A stretch of DNA of 64,000 nucleotides from JALHNI01 sp044226365 (GCA_044226365.1 JBGAHE010000015.1:1-64000); one strand, 5' to 3'; shown: positions 34,992 to 43,487, counted from the first letter of the stretch. The notes: generated by a model not told the origin, from the sequence alone. Made by a program: numbers and translations.

Positions 34992-35743
34992 GGCTTCTCT
35001 CCGGCGTTCCGCGCGCACCGGAATCCGATGTTCGGCGTGCGCTGCTGCGGACGCACCCAATTGCGAAAGAAGACCGTGGTGCGGGCGGCTTCATCGGACC
35101 ACGCGCCGCCACGAATGACCTTATAGACACCGGCGGCTGGCCCAGGCGGGTTCTTCGCCGGACTGTCGCGGTAGTACAGGCGATCAAACCAGTCCGCACA
35201 CCACTCCGCCACGCTCCCCACCATGTCGTAAAGGCCAAAGGTATTCGGGGGAAATTCGCCGATCGGTCCGGGCCGGGTGGCGGCAAAGCGCGCCAGCTTC
35301 GCATCCGCTTGCTCGCCCCAGGGGAAGGCGAGTCCGTCCTGACCTCCGCGTGCCGCCCGCTCCCATTCGGCCTCCGTCGGCAGACGACCGCCGCTCCAGG
35401 CGCAATAGGCCACTGCATCTTCCCAGCTCACATTAAAGACCGGGAAGTTTGCCTGTTGAGCCGGAACTTTCCCCGACACCCAGTGATACGGCGGTGGCCG
35501 CCGCGTGGCCAGAACAAAGCGGCTGTACTGCTCGTTCGAAACCTCGTGTGTGTCGAGGAGAAAGGCATCGATCCACAAACGATGGACGGGCCGATCGTCC
35601 AGCAGGATGTGCGGTCGCATATTCGTCAGGTCGTCGGGCGTGGAGCGGCTCCGGCCCATGTTGAACTCGCCGGCCGGGATGAGCACGCTGCCCGGGTTGC
35701 CGGCCCAAGCCGGCAGGATTGAGAGCCAAAGTAGAAGTCTCAG
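34988..35743 (-). CDS. SUMF1/FGE-like domain protein with signal peptide, probable CTG start
   Basis: 251 aa from CTG 35743, or 232 aa from the first conventional start, GTG 35686. The codons between encode LRLLLWLSILPAWA, a clear signal peptide, and the CTG overlaps the TGA of the DUF1501 gene as CTGA with GGGAG 8 bp upstream; an in-frame TAG lies a little further up. The FGE-sulfatase fold is shown by VLIPAGEFNMG, FPVFNVSWEDAVAYC, GRLPTEAEWERAARGG, NTFGLYDMVGSVAEWCADW, VIRGGAWSDE and GFRCAR. The Cys pair of true formylglycine-generating enzymes (RGGS-x2-CHxSYC region) is replaced by non-cysteine residues, so it is unlikely to activate sulfatases. Role unknown; exported. Confidence 0.82.
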   Translation of the reverse strand: MRLLLWLSILPAWAGNPGSVLIPAGEFNMGRSRSTPDDLTNMRPHILLDDRPVHRLWIDAFLLDTHEVSNEQYSRFVLATRRPPPYHWVSGKVPAQQANFPVFNVSWEDAVAYCAWSGGRLPTEAEWERAARGGQDGLAFPWGEQADAKLARFAATRPGPIGEFPPNTFGLYDMVGSVAEWCADWFDRLYYRDSPAKNPPGPAAGVYKVIRGGAWSDEAARTTVFFRNWVRPQQRTPNIGFRCARNAGEKP

Positions 35744-37137
35744 ACGAACAGCTCCCGAATCTCGTCGTCCAGCACGAACTCGCTACCGCCCAACACGTCG
35801 ACGTATCGATAGGCGCGCTTCGAAGGCGTGTCCAGGATCTCCTTCCGCCAATCGATGCCCAGGCTCGAATACATCGTCGCGTACACGTTCTCGATCTGCG
35901 TTTGCGTCTTCTTAAAGTGCCATCCGCTCTCGATCACGCGTTCGCCGGGCGCATCGGTGCGCCCCAGAACGCGCCCGCCTTTCGCTCCGCCGCCCGCGAA
36001 GAGCGCGTGGTAAGCCTGGTTGTAATGATGCCGTCCCGCCACTCCGTTCAGCGGTCCCGGAGTGCGCCCGAACTCCGTCACCACGGCAATCAGCGTCTCG
36101 TCGAGCAGGGACTTGGCCGCGTCGCGTGGCGAACGGGCCGCGCCCAGGTCCCGGATCAGATTGGCGACCGCCTTGTCCATCTCATTGCACATCGTGTAGT
36201 GGTTCGATTTCGCGCCGTGCGTGAAGATGTTCTTGTGATGGTCCCAATCGCCATGCACCACGTGAATGTAACGTGTGCCGGCGTCGGCCTGCACCAGATT
36301 CCGGGCCAGCAGGCATCCCAGGCCCACCTGGTTCTCGCCATAGCGCGCACGTTCGTCGGAGTTCATCTGGAACGCCTTGGGCCAGCGTGAGTCGCCCAGG
36401 ATGCTGTGCGCGCTTTCCTGAAAGGAGCGGAAGCCGCTGAAGGAACGGTCCCTTCCCCGCGGCCCTTGCTCCGTGACCGCTTCCAGTTTGCCCAGCAGGC
36501 GATAGCGCTCTTCCAGGATCTTCAGCGCCTCCTCATCCATAGCCATGCCGCCGAGCCCGGACTTCAAATCGATATCTAACACCGAATACCGGGGGTGCAG
36601 AAAGCCGGTGGAAAGAGCTCCGCAGCCGGTGGTATCGAGGTTACAGCCGATGTAAGTAGGGAACGTATCTGTGGGGCGGCGCTGGCCCTCGAGCTCATAG
36701 GAGATCACCGAGCCGATGGACGGAATCTCCTGGGCCTGGGCTGGGTTCAGCGGACGTCCGGCCTGGGTACGATACTGCCCGCGAAAATGCACCACCTCCT
36801 GACTCTTCAGCGACCGCAGAATGGCGATCTTGTCCATCTCCTTCGAAAGCTCCGGGAACAGCCGGTGCGAAAGGTAAAGCTCTGAATTGATCTGCCGGAC
36901 GTCCAGATCCTTGGGCGTGCCAGCCGACTCCTTAAAGTCAAAGGTATCGACATGGCTGATCGCGCCCGCGAGTTCGACGACGATGCCAAAGCGGGCCGTG
37001 CCGCGTGGACTCGACTTACCCGCCGCTCGCGCGCTCACCGGAAACGACGCCTGCTCCACGAAGGCCCCGAGCAGGCCGAAACCGCCCAGGCGTAATGACT
37101 CTCGACGCGTGAAGCGTTCGCCCATGCGATGGACCAT
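35740..37137 (-). CDS. DUF1501 protein, Tat-type signal (alkaline phosphatase-like fold)
   Basis: 465 aa. The N-terminus TRRESLRLGGFGLLGAFVE resembles a Tat signal. DUF1501 proteins belong to the alkaline phosphatase/sulfatase clan, but their activity is not established. Conserved blocks: FGIVVELAGAISHVDTFDFK, VVHGDWDHHKNIF, TLIAVVTEFGRTPGPLNGVA, GRHHYNQAYHALFAGGGAKG. AGGAGG lies about 10 bp before the ATG at 37137. It follows the DUF1549/DUF1553 gene by 13 bp; these two families almost always occur as neighbours in Planctomycetes, Verrucomicrobia and Acidobacteria. This copy starts differently from the two DUF1501 copies near 45 and 51 kb and forms its own subgroup. Confidence 0.88.
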   Translation of the reverse strand: MVHRMGERFTRRESLRLGGFGLLGAFVEQASFPVSARAAGKSSPRGTARFGIVVELAGAISHVDTFDFKESAGTPKDLDVRQINSELYLSHRLFPELSKEMDKIAILRSLKSQEVVHFRGQYRTQAGRPLNPAQAQEIPSIGSVISYELEGQRRPTDTFPTYIGCNLDTTGCGALSTGFLHPRYSVLDIDLKSGLGGMAMDEEALKILEERYRLLGKLEAVTEQGPRGRDRSFSGFRSFQESAHSILGDSRWPKAFQMNSDERARYGENQVGLGCLLARNLVQADAGTRYIHVVHGDWDHHKNIFTHGAKSNHYTMCNEMDKAVANLIRDLGAARSPRDAAKSLLDETLIAVVTEFGRTPGPLNGVAGRHHYNQAYHALFAGGGAKGGRVLGRTDAPGERVIESGWHFKKTQTQIENVYATMYSSLGIDWRKEILDTPSKRAYRYVDVLGGSEFVLDDEIRELFV

Positions 37138-37150
37138 GACCGCTGTCCTC

Positions 37151-38992
37151 CTAGTAAGAAAAAAGAAACTCGGGGCTATTGATCAACGCCCATTGCAGGT
37201 TCTCCGCGCCGCGCTGGCGATCCCCCCGCAGAGCTTCGGCGGCCACGCTTTGTTCCCCGGGATTGGGCTTCCGTGACAACGTCACCAGATAGATGTGGTC
37301 GATCAGCGTCGCATCGTCCGGATACTGCTTCAGCAACTGGCCCACGCGGGTCTTGCTGGTCGCCCGCACGCCATCGGTCACTATCGCCGATTGCATCAGG
37401 AACATCGCTTGCAAGGCCGACGGTGGAATCTTCTTGGGAAGCGCCTCGCGGCTCCCCTGGCCGAATACCTTCATGAAGCTCACTGCCGTCGCCCCCGCCT
37501 TCTTAGGATCGGGCATGCCCATCACCGTCTTCGGCCCGCTCCCAGACTCCGCGGACGTTACACCCGTCGCCAACGTCACTAAGTCATGTAGCTCCACCGC
37601 GCTCAGCATGCGGACCAACTTACGTGCATAGTAAGGAGCGTAGGCGTCTTTCCACTCGCCCTCGAATCGCGACGAAAGGCGATAGGCATTGGACTTCATG
37701 ATCGTTTTGACGAAATGCTTGAAGCTATAGCCGTGTCGCCGAAAATCGGTCGCCATCGCTTCGAGCAACTGCGGATTCGACGGCTGCAGCGTCCACGGCG
37801 CCGGCGGGGGATTTTTCGGATCACAGCGCAGCAGGTCGAACTCGTCGACGGGGTCGACGATCCCCACGCCCATGAACTCGGCCCAGATCCGGTTAGTGAA
37901 CGCGCGGGCAAACTGTTGGTCGCCCGTCACGAGCCGCGCCAGTTCATCCCGCGGATTCTGCCCGGGCCGCGGCTCTTCGCCCGTCAGGATGAACCGGGGA
38001 ACGCCTTTGCCGCCCGTCCGCGGCACCCGAATCATGCTTTTGGATTTCGTGTCGTAACCGCTCCCGGCATCGTCAACGGTATACTCCGTGTTCGCCTGAT
38101 ACCCGTTCTCCCAGTTCATGATCTGGCGGGTGTGGCCATGGAAAGCGGCCTGCTGAAAGAACTGCTCGCGAGTTTTGGCCGTCAGATACAGGTTCACCTT
38201 CTCCAGATGGTCCGCTCCGTCATGGCACGAGATACAAGCCAGGTTTACGCCCAGAAAAATCTTCGAGTAAGTAATCGTGAACTCATCCACGGTGTCCTGA
38301 ATATTGATCAGATCCTGCGCATCCGGAGCCTCGGGGTCATCCTTGGCTTTGATCACGTCGCGCCCGAAGTACTGCGAGCCGGGTGTGGAGAAGCTCGTTT
38401 TGCCGCCGCCCGTCAGTAACTCGGTGACAATCTCGTTATAGGGGCGATCGATCCGCAGGTTCTCATGCAGCCAGTAATGAAACAGGTTCAGCCCGGAACC
38501 CATCATGCTGCCCGCGCGAAAGAGATCCTCAAAGTAATACGTCCAGCGGCCGGCGAAGTCATCGCTGTCCACCAGACGATCCACCAGGCGATCGTGCTTC
38601 AGTGGATCTTTGCTGGCCGTGAAGCTCAGCACATCGTCGGGTGAAGGCGCCCGGCCCGTTGCATCCAGAAACGCGCGGCGCACAAACTCACTGTCGGTGG
38701 CCAGGCCTGCATGGGGAATACGGTCTTGCGCCATCCGGCCGAAGACGTGCTCGTCGATGTAATTTCGCCGAGCCACCTTGCCGGCCTGCGGCCGTGGCCC
38801 CGCCGGTCCTCGAACCTCCATGGTCACCCGGCTCAAGTCCCTCGCCCGGCTCGCCGGCGGCGCCAGCAGCGGACGGTGAGCGCGTTCCACCACCTCCGCC
38901 CGATTCGGATCGGCCATAGGCGCGCTCTGGGCAAAAACCCCGTATGTCGCCGTCGCCAACCATACCAACCGGCAGAGGGATCTATTTTTCAT
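37151..38992 (-). CDS. DUF1549/DUF1553 (PSCyt2/PSD1) protein, short form without PSCyt1
   Basis: 613 aa exported protein (signal MKNRSLCRLVWLATATYGVFAQ). The DUF1549 region (about 75-270) includes RNYIDEHVFGRM, RRAFLDATGRAPSPDDVLSF and one heme-type motif CISCH in LGVNLACISCHDGADH. The DUF1553 region (about 340-610) includes ARAFTNRIWAEFMGVGIVDP, HGYSFKHFVKTIMKSNAYRL, SALQAMFLMQSAIV and YLVTLSRKPNPGE. The PSCyt1 cytochrome domain seen in the copies at 46-48 and 51-54 kb is missing. It overlaps the NHL gene end by 11 bp. Probably a periplasmic redox or glycan-associated protein; biochemical function is not known for the family. Confidence 0.88.
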   Translation of the reverse strand: MKNRSLCRLVWLATATYGVFAQSAPMADPNRAEVVERAHRPLLAPPASRARDLSRVTMEVRGPAGPRPQAGKVARRNYIDEHVFGRMAQDRIPHAGLATDSEFVRRAFLDATGRAPSPDDVLSFTASKDPLKHDRLVDRLVDSDDFAGRWTYYFEDLFRAGSMMGSGLNLFHYWLHENLRIDRPYNEIVTELLTGGGKTSFSTPGSQYFGRDVIKAKDDPEAPDAQDLINIQDTVDEFTITYSKIFLGVNLACISCHDGADHLEKVNLYLTAKTREQFFQQAAFHGHTRQIMNWENGYQANTEYTVDDAGSGYDTKSKSMIRVPRTGGKGVPRFILTGEEPRPGQNPRDELARLVTGDQQFARAFTNRIWAEFMGVGIVDPVDEFDLLRCDPKNPPPAPWTLQPSNPQLLEAMATDFRRHGYSFKHFVKTIMKSNAYRLSSRFEGEWKDAYAPYYARKLVRMLSAVELHDLVTLATGVTSAESGSGPKTVMGMPDPKKAGATAVSFMKVFGQGSREALPKKIPPSALQAMFLMQSAIVTDGVRATSKTRVGQLLKQYPDDATLIDHIYLVTLSRKPNPGEQSVAAEALRGDRQRGAENLQWALINSPEFLFSY

Positions 38993-39860
38993 GCGAACCT
39001 CGCGAAAAAATCTGCACCCGCTTCCCGATCACCTCGGCCACCAACAAATCACCGCTGCGGGTAAGCGTCATGAAGTGCGGAGATTGCAACACATCCGGAC
39101 CGCCCCACCGGTCCACCACTCGCCCGTCGACGTCCAACCGAACCACCTGGTTCACGTCAGCAGTCGAGACCAACAAATCCTTGCCCACCAGGAGAAGGCC
39201 AAACGGATTGCCGAACCCTGTCCAGATGGCAACCAGCTTGTGACCGGGGGAGAAGATCTGGATCCGATCGTTGTTGCGGTCCGCCACGTAGAGGCGGTCA
39301 CGCGAATCAATGGCCAAACTGTGCGGAAGCTTGAACTGCCCCGGCTCCGTTCCCATACTTCCCCACGCGCTTAGGAACTTGCCGGCGGCATCGAGATGCA
39401 CAATCCGGCGGTTTCCGCTATCCGCGACGAAGATCTCGCCCTTGGAATTGAAGACCAGATCGTCAGGCGAATGGAAATGTTTCTCGTCCGCCCCCGCGAC
39501 GTCCACCTCGCCGAACGTAGCCAACAGTTGGCCCGCGGGCGAAAACTTCCGGATGACGTGATTGCCGTTATCCGTGGTCCAGAGATTGCCCTGGCGATCC
39601 AGACGCAGCCCGTGCGCCGTCTTGAAGAGTCCTTCGCCCCACCCTCTCACGAACACGCGTTTCCGGTCGAATTCGAGGATCGGAGGCGAGCCACGCTGGA
39701 GCACAAACAGGCGGCCGTCCGTTGTTTCCACCACCGAGGACACCGCGTCGATCGTGGCCGTGGCGGGCAGCGCGATCACACCCTTGCTGCGATAGGCATC
39801 GCCCCACAGCATCAGCGCGGCGCCGGCAACGACGGCAGTCCTCCGCATGGTACGAATCAT
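38982..39860 (-). CDS. Secreted NHL-repeat protein
   Basis: 292 aa, first gene of the six-gene operon. An N-terminal hydrophobic segment (about 8-22, AVVAGAALMLWG) suggests export. Several NHL blades follow: GLRLDRQGNLWTTDNGNHVI, DDLVFNSKGEIFVADSGNRR, HSLAIDSRDRLYVADRNNDR and HFMTLTRSGDLLVAE, enough for a six-bladed propeller. NHL propellers bind proteins or ligands; some relatives are amidating lyases, but no such active site is visible. ATG 39860 is used; an ATG four codons later (39848) is possible. Transcription starts from the promoter at 39904-39932, which carries a palindromic operator. Confidence 0.87.
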   Translation of the reverse strand: MIRTMRRTAVVAGAALMLWGDAYRSKGVIALPATATIDAVSSVVETTDGRLFVLQRGSPPILEFDRKRVFVRGWGEGLFKTAHGLRLDRQGNLWTTDNGNHVIRKFSPAGQLLATFGEVDVAGADEKHFHSPDDLVFNSKGEIFVADSGNRRIVHLDAAGKFLSAWGSMGTEPGQFKLPHSLAIDSRDRLYVADRNNDRIQIFSPGHKLVAIWTGFGNPFGLLLVGKDLLVSTADVNQVVRLDVDGRVVDRWGGPDVLQSPHFMTLTRSGDLLVAEVIGKRVQIFSRGSHEK

Positions 39861-39903
39861 TTGGCTCAGCCCTCAAGGCAATCCTACTATAGAGCCAGAG
39901 AGA

Positions 39904-39932
39904 ATTCTAGAGATGCGAGAAATATTTCTCAA
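39904..39932 (-). promoter_or_regulatory. Sigma-70-type promoter of the NHL-DUF1553-DUF1501 operon
   Basis: On the minus strand TTGAGA (39932-39927), 17 bp, TAGAAT (39909-39904): five of six matches in the -10 and ideal spacing. The predicted start lies about 37 nt before the ATG at 39860. The palindrome at 39917-39930 covers the -35 edge and spacer. Confidence 0.6.
39917..39930. promoter_or_regulatory. Operator-like palindrome GAGAAATATTTCTC
   Basis: A perfect 14-bp palindrome inside the promoter of the NHL operon, positioned to block RNA polymerase when bound. The 13-mer GAAATATTTCTCA (39919-39931) recurs exactly at 41286-41298 upstream of the MFS gene. The regulator is unknown; the centre AT differs from the usual CG centre of LacI operators. 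Confidence 0.5.
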
Positions 39933-39941
39933 GAACATCCA

Positions 39942-41249
39942 CTAGAATTCCCGAAACAGATCCGGCCGCTGGGTCACCTTCGGCTGCCGGACCCACGCCA
40001 CCAGAATAAAGGTCGCCACGCAGGGCACCAACGAAGCCACAATCAGGATGGGGCGAAAAGAGTACGAATCCGCCACGCGGCCCGTCAGATAGGTCGAAAG
40101 CAGCGTCATCAATCCGGCTCCGGTCCCGCTGAGCCCGCTCACCGTAGCCACCGCCTTGTCGCGAAAGACGTCGCCGGGAAGAGACAGAAACATAGTCGCG
40201 CAGCAAGCGTAAGAAAAAGTGGCAATCGCAAACAGCGCCAGAATCAGCGGGAAGTTTGCGCTGTACGCCGCGGGAATCAGGGCCAGCAGACAGGGCCCGA
40301 AGATCAATAGCGTGGTGCGGCGCGCTTTTCCCACTGGCCATCCCCGGCGGATCCAGTAGCTCGACAGGCCGGCGCCAAAGAAGTTGCCGAGATCGGCGGC
40401 GACAAACGGTACCCAGTAGCCGCCCACCACCTGATCCATTGCCATCCCCTGGCTGACCAGATAGACGCCGAACCACTCCGCCACCAGAAACCAGTACGGA
40501 TCCATCAGGGCACGGCCGAGAATGATTCCCCACGTCTGCCGCAGGCGAAGCAACTCACGCCAGGTGACCGCCGGACCAGCGGCTGCTGGCTCCGCGGCAC
40601 GCCCACTCGCAATCAGCGCCAATTCCTCCGGCGCCAGCCGTGGATGCTCCTCCGGCCGCCGATAAATGACCAGCCAGGCCGCCACCCAAACGAAGCCCAA
40701 CGCGCCGATAATCAGCATGACCGGCTGCCACCGATGCGTGTATTGGTAAATCGTCACCACCAGCAGCGGCGCGATGGCTCCGCCGATGGCCGAACCGCTG
40801 TCGAACATCGCGACTGCCCATGCGCGTTCGCGCGGCGGGAACCACTCCGCCACGCACTTCGCGGCGCCCGGCCAGTTTCCGGCCTCGCCGCAACCCAGCA
40901 GAAACCGGAAGAGCCGGAAACTCCACAGGCCGGAGGCAGCCGCGCCGAGCATCGCCATCGCGGAATAGAACGAGACACTCACCGCCAAGCCCACGCGCGT
41001 CCCAAAACGGTCCAGCAGACGCCCCGCCACCGACTGCATGATCGTGTAAGCAATGCGGAACGCGATCAGGATCGTGGCAAAGTCGGTGTTCGTCCAGCGA
41101 TACTCCGCCTTCAGATAAGGAGCCAGCACACTGAGCGTCTGACGGTCGAGATAGTTGATGATCGTCGACGCCAGCAGCATCGTGGCGATCCACCAGCGCA
41201 GATGCCGAATCGGACGAAGACTTGGCCCAGCGTGATGAACGGCATCCAT
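39942..41249 (-). CDS. MFS transporter, hexuronate/galactonate (ACS) type
   Basis: 435 aa inner-membrane symporter with about 12 hydrophobic segments. IINYLDRQTLSVLAPYLKAE, the loop motif RLLDRFGTRVGLA, FLLGCGEAGNWPGAAKCVAEWFPPRERAWAV and DSGSAIGGAIAPLLV are characteristic of the anion:cation symporter family (ExuT/DgoT-like), which imports sugar acids with protons. ATG 41249 was chosen; GTG 41255 two codons earlier is possible. A TACAAT box (minus, 41263-41258) is close to the start, and the repeated 13-mer element lies about 37 bp upstream of the ATG. The gene ends 82 bp before the next operon on the same strand. Confidence 0.9.
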   Translation of the reverse strand: MDAVHHAGPSLRPIRHLRWWIATMLLASTIINYLDRQTLSVLAPYLKAEYRWTNTDFATILIAFRIAYTIMQSVAGRLLDRFGTRVGLAVSVSFYSAMAMLGAAASGLWSFRLFRFLLGCGEAGNWPGAAKCVAEWFPPRERAWAVAMFDSGSAIGGAIAPLLVVTIYQYTHRWQPVMLIIGALGFVWVAAWLVIYRRPEEHPRLAPEELALIASGRAAEPAAAGPAVTWRELLRLRQTWGIILGRALMDPYWFLVAEWFGVYLVSQGMAMDQVVGGYWVPFVAADLGNFFGAGLSSYWIRRGWPVGKARRTTLLIFGPCLLALIPAAYSANFPLILALFAIATFSYACCATMFLSLPGDVFRDKAVATVSGLSGTGAGLMTLLSTYLTGRVADSYSFRPILIVASLVPCVATFILVAWVRQPKVTQRPDLFREF

Positions 41250-41285
41250 GGGCACTCATTGTAACTTGGAGCGCCGGCCGCCCTG

Positions 41286-41298
41286 GAAATATTTCTCA
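41286..41298. promoter_or_regulatory. Second copy of the 13-bp element GAAATATTTCTCA
   Basis: Exact 13-base match to 39919-39931, in the same orientation, in the spacer between the MFS gene (minus, 41249) and the PepSY gene (plus, 41362). It contains the 10-bp palindrome GAAATATTTC. A GGAA-N5-TTCC inverted repeat follows at about 41305. Likely an operator for the same regulator as at the NHL operon. Confidence 0.45.
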
Positions 41299-41361
41299 GC
41301 CATGGGAACTTTTTCCAACTCCCTTGCCACATCGCCGCCCCCTCAACTATGATGAGCAGCG

Positions 41362-42429
41362 TTGCGGAAAACGATTCTTCAGCTTCACCTCTATACGGCC
41401 CTCGCGTTTGGCCTCTTCATCATCGTGCTCGGCGCCACTGGCAGCCTGATGGTCTTTGCCGAGGAATTTGACCGGCTCCTCAATCCTCAGCTCTTCACGG
41501 CACCTCCCGGGCAGAATACGCTGCCCGTCGCCGAGATCCGCGCACTGCTGAAACAGAACGTCCCCGGCGCGGAAGCCGTGCCCCTCTTACTCCCGCAGCA
41601 GCTTGGCGAAACCTATCGCGTTCAATGGAAAGGTCAGCAGTACTTTCTGAACCCCTTCCACGGCGGGGTTGTGGGCGTTCGCCCGGACCGGACCATCTGG
41701 TCACGCCTCAGCCAGTTGCATACCTCCTTGATGTTGGGCCAGACCGGGGCCGCCGTCGTCCACGTGTCCTCCATCGTGCTGCTCTGGCTGGTGATCTCCG
41801 GCGTCTACTTATGGCTCCCGTATCGCCGTTGGCGGATTGCCGTCACGCAGACCCTTCGTCGTTTCGCCTTCGACGCGCACCTCTCGATCGGCATCTTCTC
41901 GTTTCTGTTGCTGGGAGTGCTGGCCGGCACGGGCATCGTGCTGTCCTACGAGCACCAGGTGCGCGACACCCTGATCGCTGTCACCAAGGCCAAGCTCCCC
42001 CGCCGCGACGTCAAATCCTTAGCGGCGCCCGGAATTCGGCCCCTCAGCGCCGACGAGGCGATCGCCGCGGCGGCCAACGCGCTGCCCGGCGCGAAGGCGC
42101 TCTCCGTGCTCGCTCCCAAATCCCCGGACGCCTCCTATGTCATCGGCCTGCGCTTTCCCGAAGACCGCACGCCGATCGGCCGCAGTTGGGTCGTGATCGA
42201 TCAATATCGCGGCACGCCGCTCTCGTCGCAAAGCTCCCGTACGGCCCCGCTTCCCAGCCGAACCCTGATTTGGGCCCGGGCCTTACACACGGGCGACGCG
42301 TTCGGCACCCTGAGTCGATTGGTCATGGCGCTAGCCAGCCTGATCGTCGTCCTCCAGGTGATCACCGGCGCGATTCTTTGGTGGAAAAAGGTCCGTACCG
42401 CGAAGCGCCGAGTGCCCGCCGAAGTCTGA
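41362..42429 (+). CDS. PepSY-associated membrane protein
   Basis: 355 aa. Four hydrophobic helices in the PepSY_TM pattern: one at about 8-30 (LYTALAFGLFIIVLGATGSLM), a periplasmic PepSY region, helices at about 130-150 and 180-205 (HLSIGIFSFLLLGVLAGTG) and a C-terminal helix (LASLIVVLQVITGAILWW). His residues in the helices (QLHLYT, QLHTSLM, FDAHLSIG) could bind heme, as suggested for relatives acting as ferric-siderophore reductases. The start is TTG 41362: an in-frame TGA lies nine bases upstream and there is no ATG in frame. It is divergent from the MFS gene and converges, 5 bp apart, with the LacI gene. Confidence 0.85.
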   Translation: MRKTILQLHLYTALAFGLFIIVLGATGSLMVFAEEFDRLLNPQLFTAPPGQNTLPVAEIRALLKQNVPGAEAVPLLLPQQLGETYRVQWKGQQYFLNPFHGGVVGVRPDRTIWSRLSQLHTSLMLGQTGAAVVHVSSIVLLWLVISGVYLWLPYRRWRIAVTQTLRRFAFDAHLSIGIFSFLLLGVLAGTGIVLSYEHQVRDTLIAVTKAKLPRRDVKSLAAPGIRPLSADEAIAAAANALPGAKALSVLAPKSPDASYVIGLRFPEDRTPIGRSWVVIDQYRGTPLSSQSSRTAPLPSRTLIWARALHTGDAFGTLSRLVMALASLIVVLQVITGAILWWKKVRTAKRRVPAEV

Positions 42430-42434
42430 GTCCT

Positions 42435-43487
42435 TCAGGTCGCCTTACCGCGGAAAGAAGCTTCCCGCACGCGAATCGGCCGGGAGGACTCGCGCAGCAC
42501 CAACTGCGTAGGGATCGTCACCTGCTTCGCCTTCATCGTCGGGTTCTTGATTCTCGCCAAAGCCAGATCCGCCAGGTGCCGCCCGATTTCCTGCGGAAAC
42601 TCCATCACCGTGGTGGCCGCCGGCTGCAGCAACTGGCTTTCGGTATTATTGAAGCCCGCCACCGTGATGTCGTCCGGTATGCGCAAGCCACATTGACGCA
42701 GCGCGTCGTAGACGCCGCCCGCCACCTGATCCGTCCCCGCGAACACCGCGCTCACGGGCTCGCCGCTCGAGATGATGGAGCGCATCGCGAGGTATCCCAG
42801 CTGCCGCTCATCGGAACGAATATCGCTGAAACGCGGCTGGTAGCCGGCCGCTTCCATCGCCGCGCGATAACCGTCCATGCACCGGGCGTACCAGGGCAGT
42901 TGCGCATCACCGATGAACCAGATGTCACGGTGACCCAGCGCAATCAGATGCTGGGTCAGATCGCGAGCGCCCTGCACGTCATCGGAAAAGACAGTGTCGT
43001 ACTCGGTAGGATCCCAAGCGCCGGCGACATTGTTGCCCAGCACCGAACACGGCACGCCGCGCTGCCGCAACGCCTGCAGCAGGTTCGGATAGTTGGTCCC
43101 GCCCAGAATCACCGCGCGGGCTGTACCACTCGCAGCGAGGCTCTGCGGCAGCGTGAGGTCGCTGGTCGGGCTCGACGCCGTGTAGCGATAGGACTTGAAC
43201 TGCAGCTCCCAGTTCTCGCTCGAAAGATAAGCCTCCGCCCCCACGAGCACCTGCGTGTGAAATGGGCTAAGCGAGTCTTTATTGGCTAAGACGAAGACGA
43301 TGGAACGCGCGCGCTCATTCCGTTTCTCTTCCAGGTCGAGACCCAGTTGCGCCGCCACCTTGCGGATGCGCTGCTGCAACCCCGGATCGACGCTCGAATT
43401 GCCGGTGGCAACGCGGGAGACGGTGGCTGGACTAACTTTGGCGAGTTGCGCGACCTGGAGGTATGTCGGCTTCGATTTCTTCTTCAT
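42435..43487 (-). CDS. LacI-family transcriptional regulator (complete)
   Basis: 350 aa. The N-terminal HTH and hinge (about 1-60) read TYLQVAQLAKVSPATVSRVA, with SSVDPGLQQRIRKVAAQLGL. The ligand-binding core follows (RARSIVFVLANKDSLSPFHT, RAVILGGTNYPNLLQ, TVFSDDVQGARDLTQHLIA, GHRDIWFIGDAQLP, VFAGTDQVAGGVYDALRQ). The ATG at 43487 directly begins the HTH; an upstream in-frame start would add only seven residues. It is paralogous to the HTH-less protein at 34074-34991. It is probably a repressor of a nearby sugar or sugar-acid gene set, such as the MFS gene or the operon at 43537-54314; which one is not shown. Confidence 0.92.
   Translation of the reverse strand: MKKKSKPTYLQVAQLAKVSPATVSRVATGNSSVDPGLQQRIRKVAAQLGLDLEEKRNERARSIVFVLANKDSLSPFHTQVLVGAEAYLSSENWELQFKSYRYTASSPTSDLTLPQSLAASGTARAVILGGTNYPNLLQALRQRGVPCSVLGNNVAGAWDPTEYDTVFSDDVQGARDLTQHLIALGHRDIWFIGDAQLPWYARCMDGYRAAMEAAGYQPRFSDIRSDERQLGYLAMRSIISSGEPVSAVFAGTDQVAGGVYDALRQCGLRIPDDITVAGFNNTESQLLQPAATTVMEFPQEIGRHLADLALARIKNPTMKAKQVTIPTQLVLRESSRPIRVREASFRGKAT

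Noticed and set aside
41625..43289. 554-codon plus-strand frame over the PepSY and LacI genes
   Set aside because: It crosses two real genes in different orientation and has low-complexity Arg/His-rich sequence.
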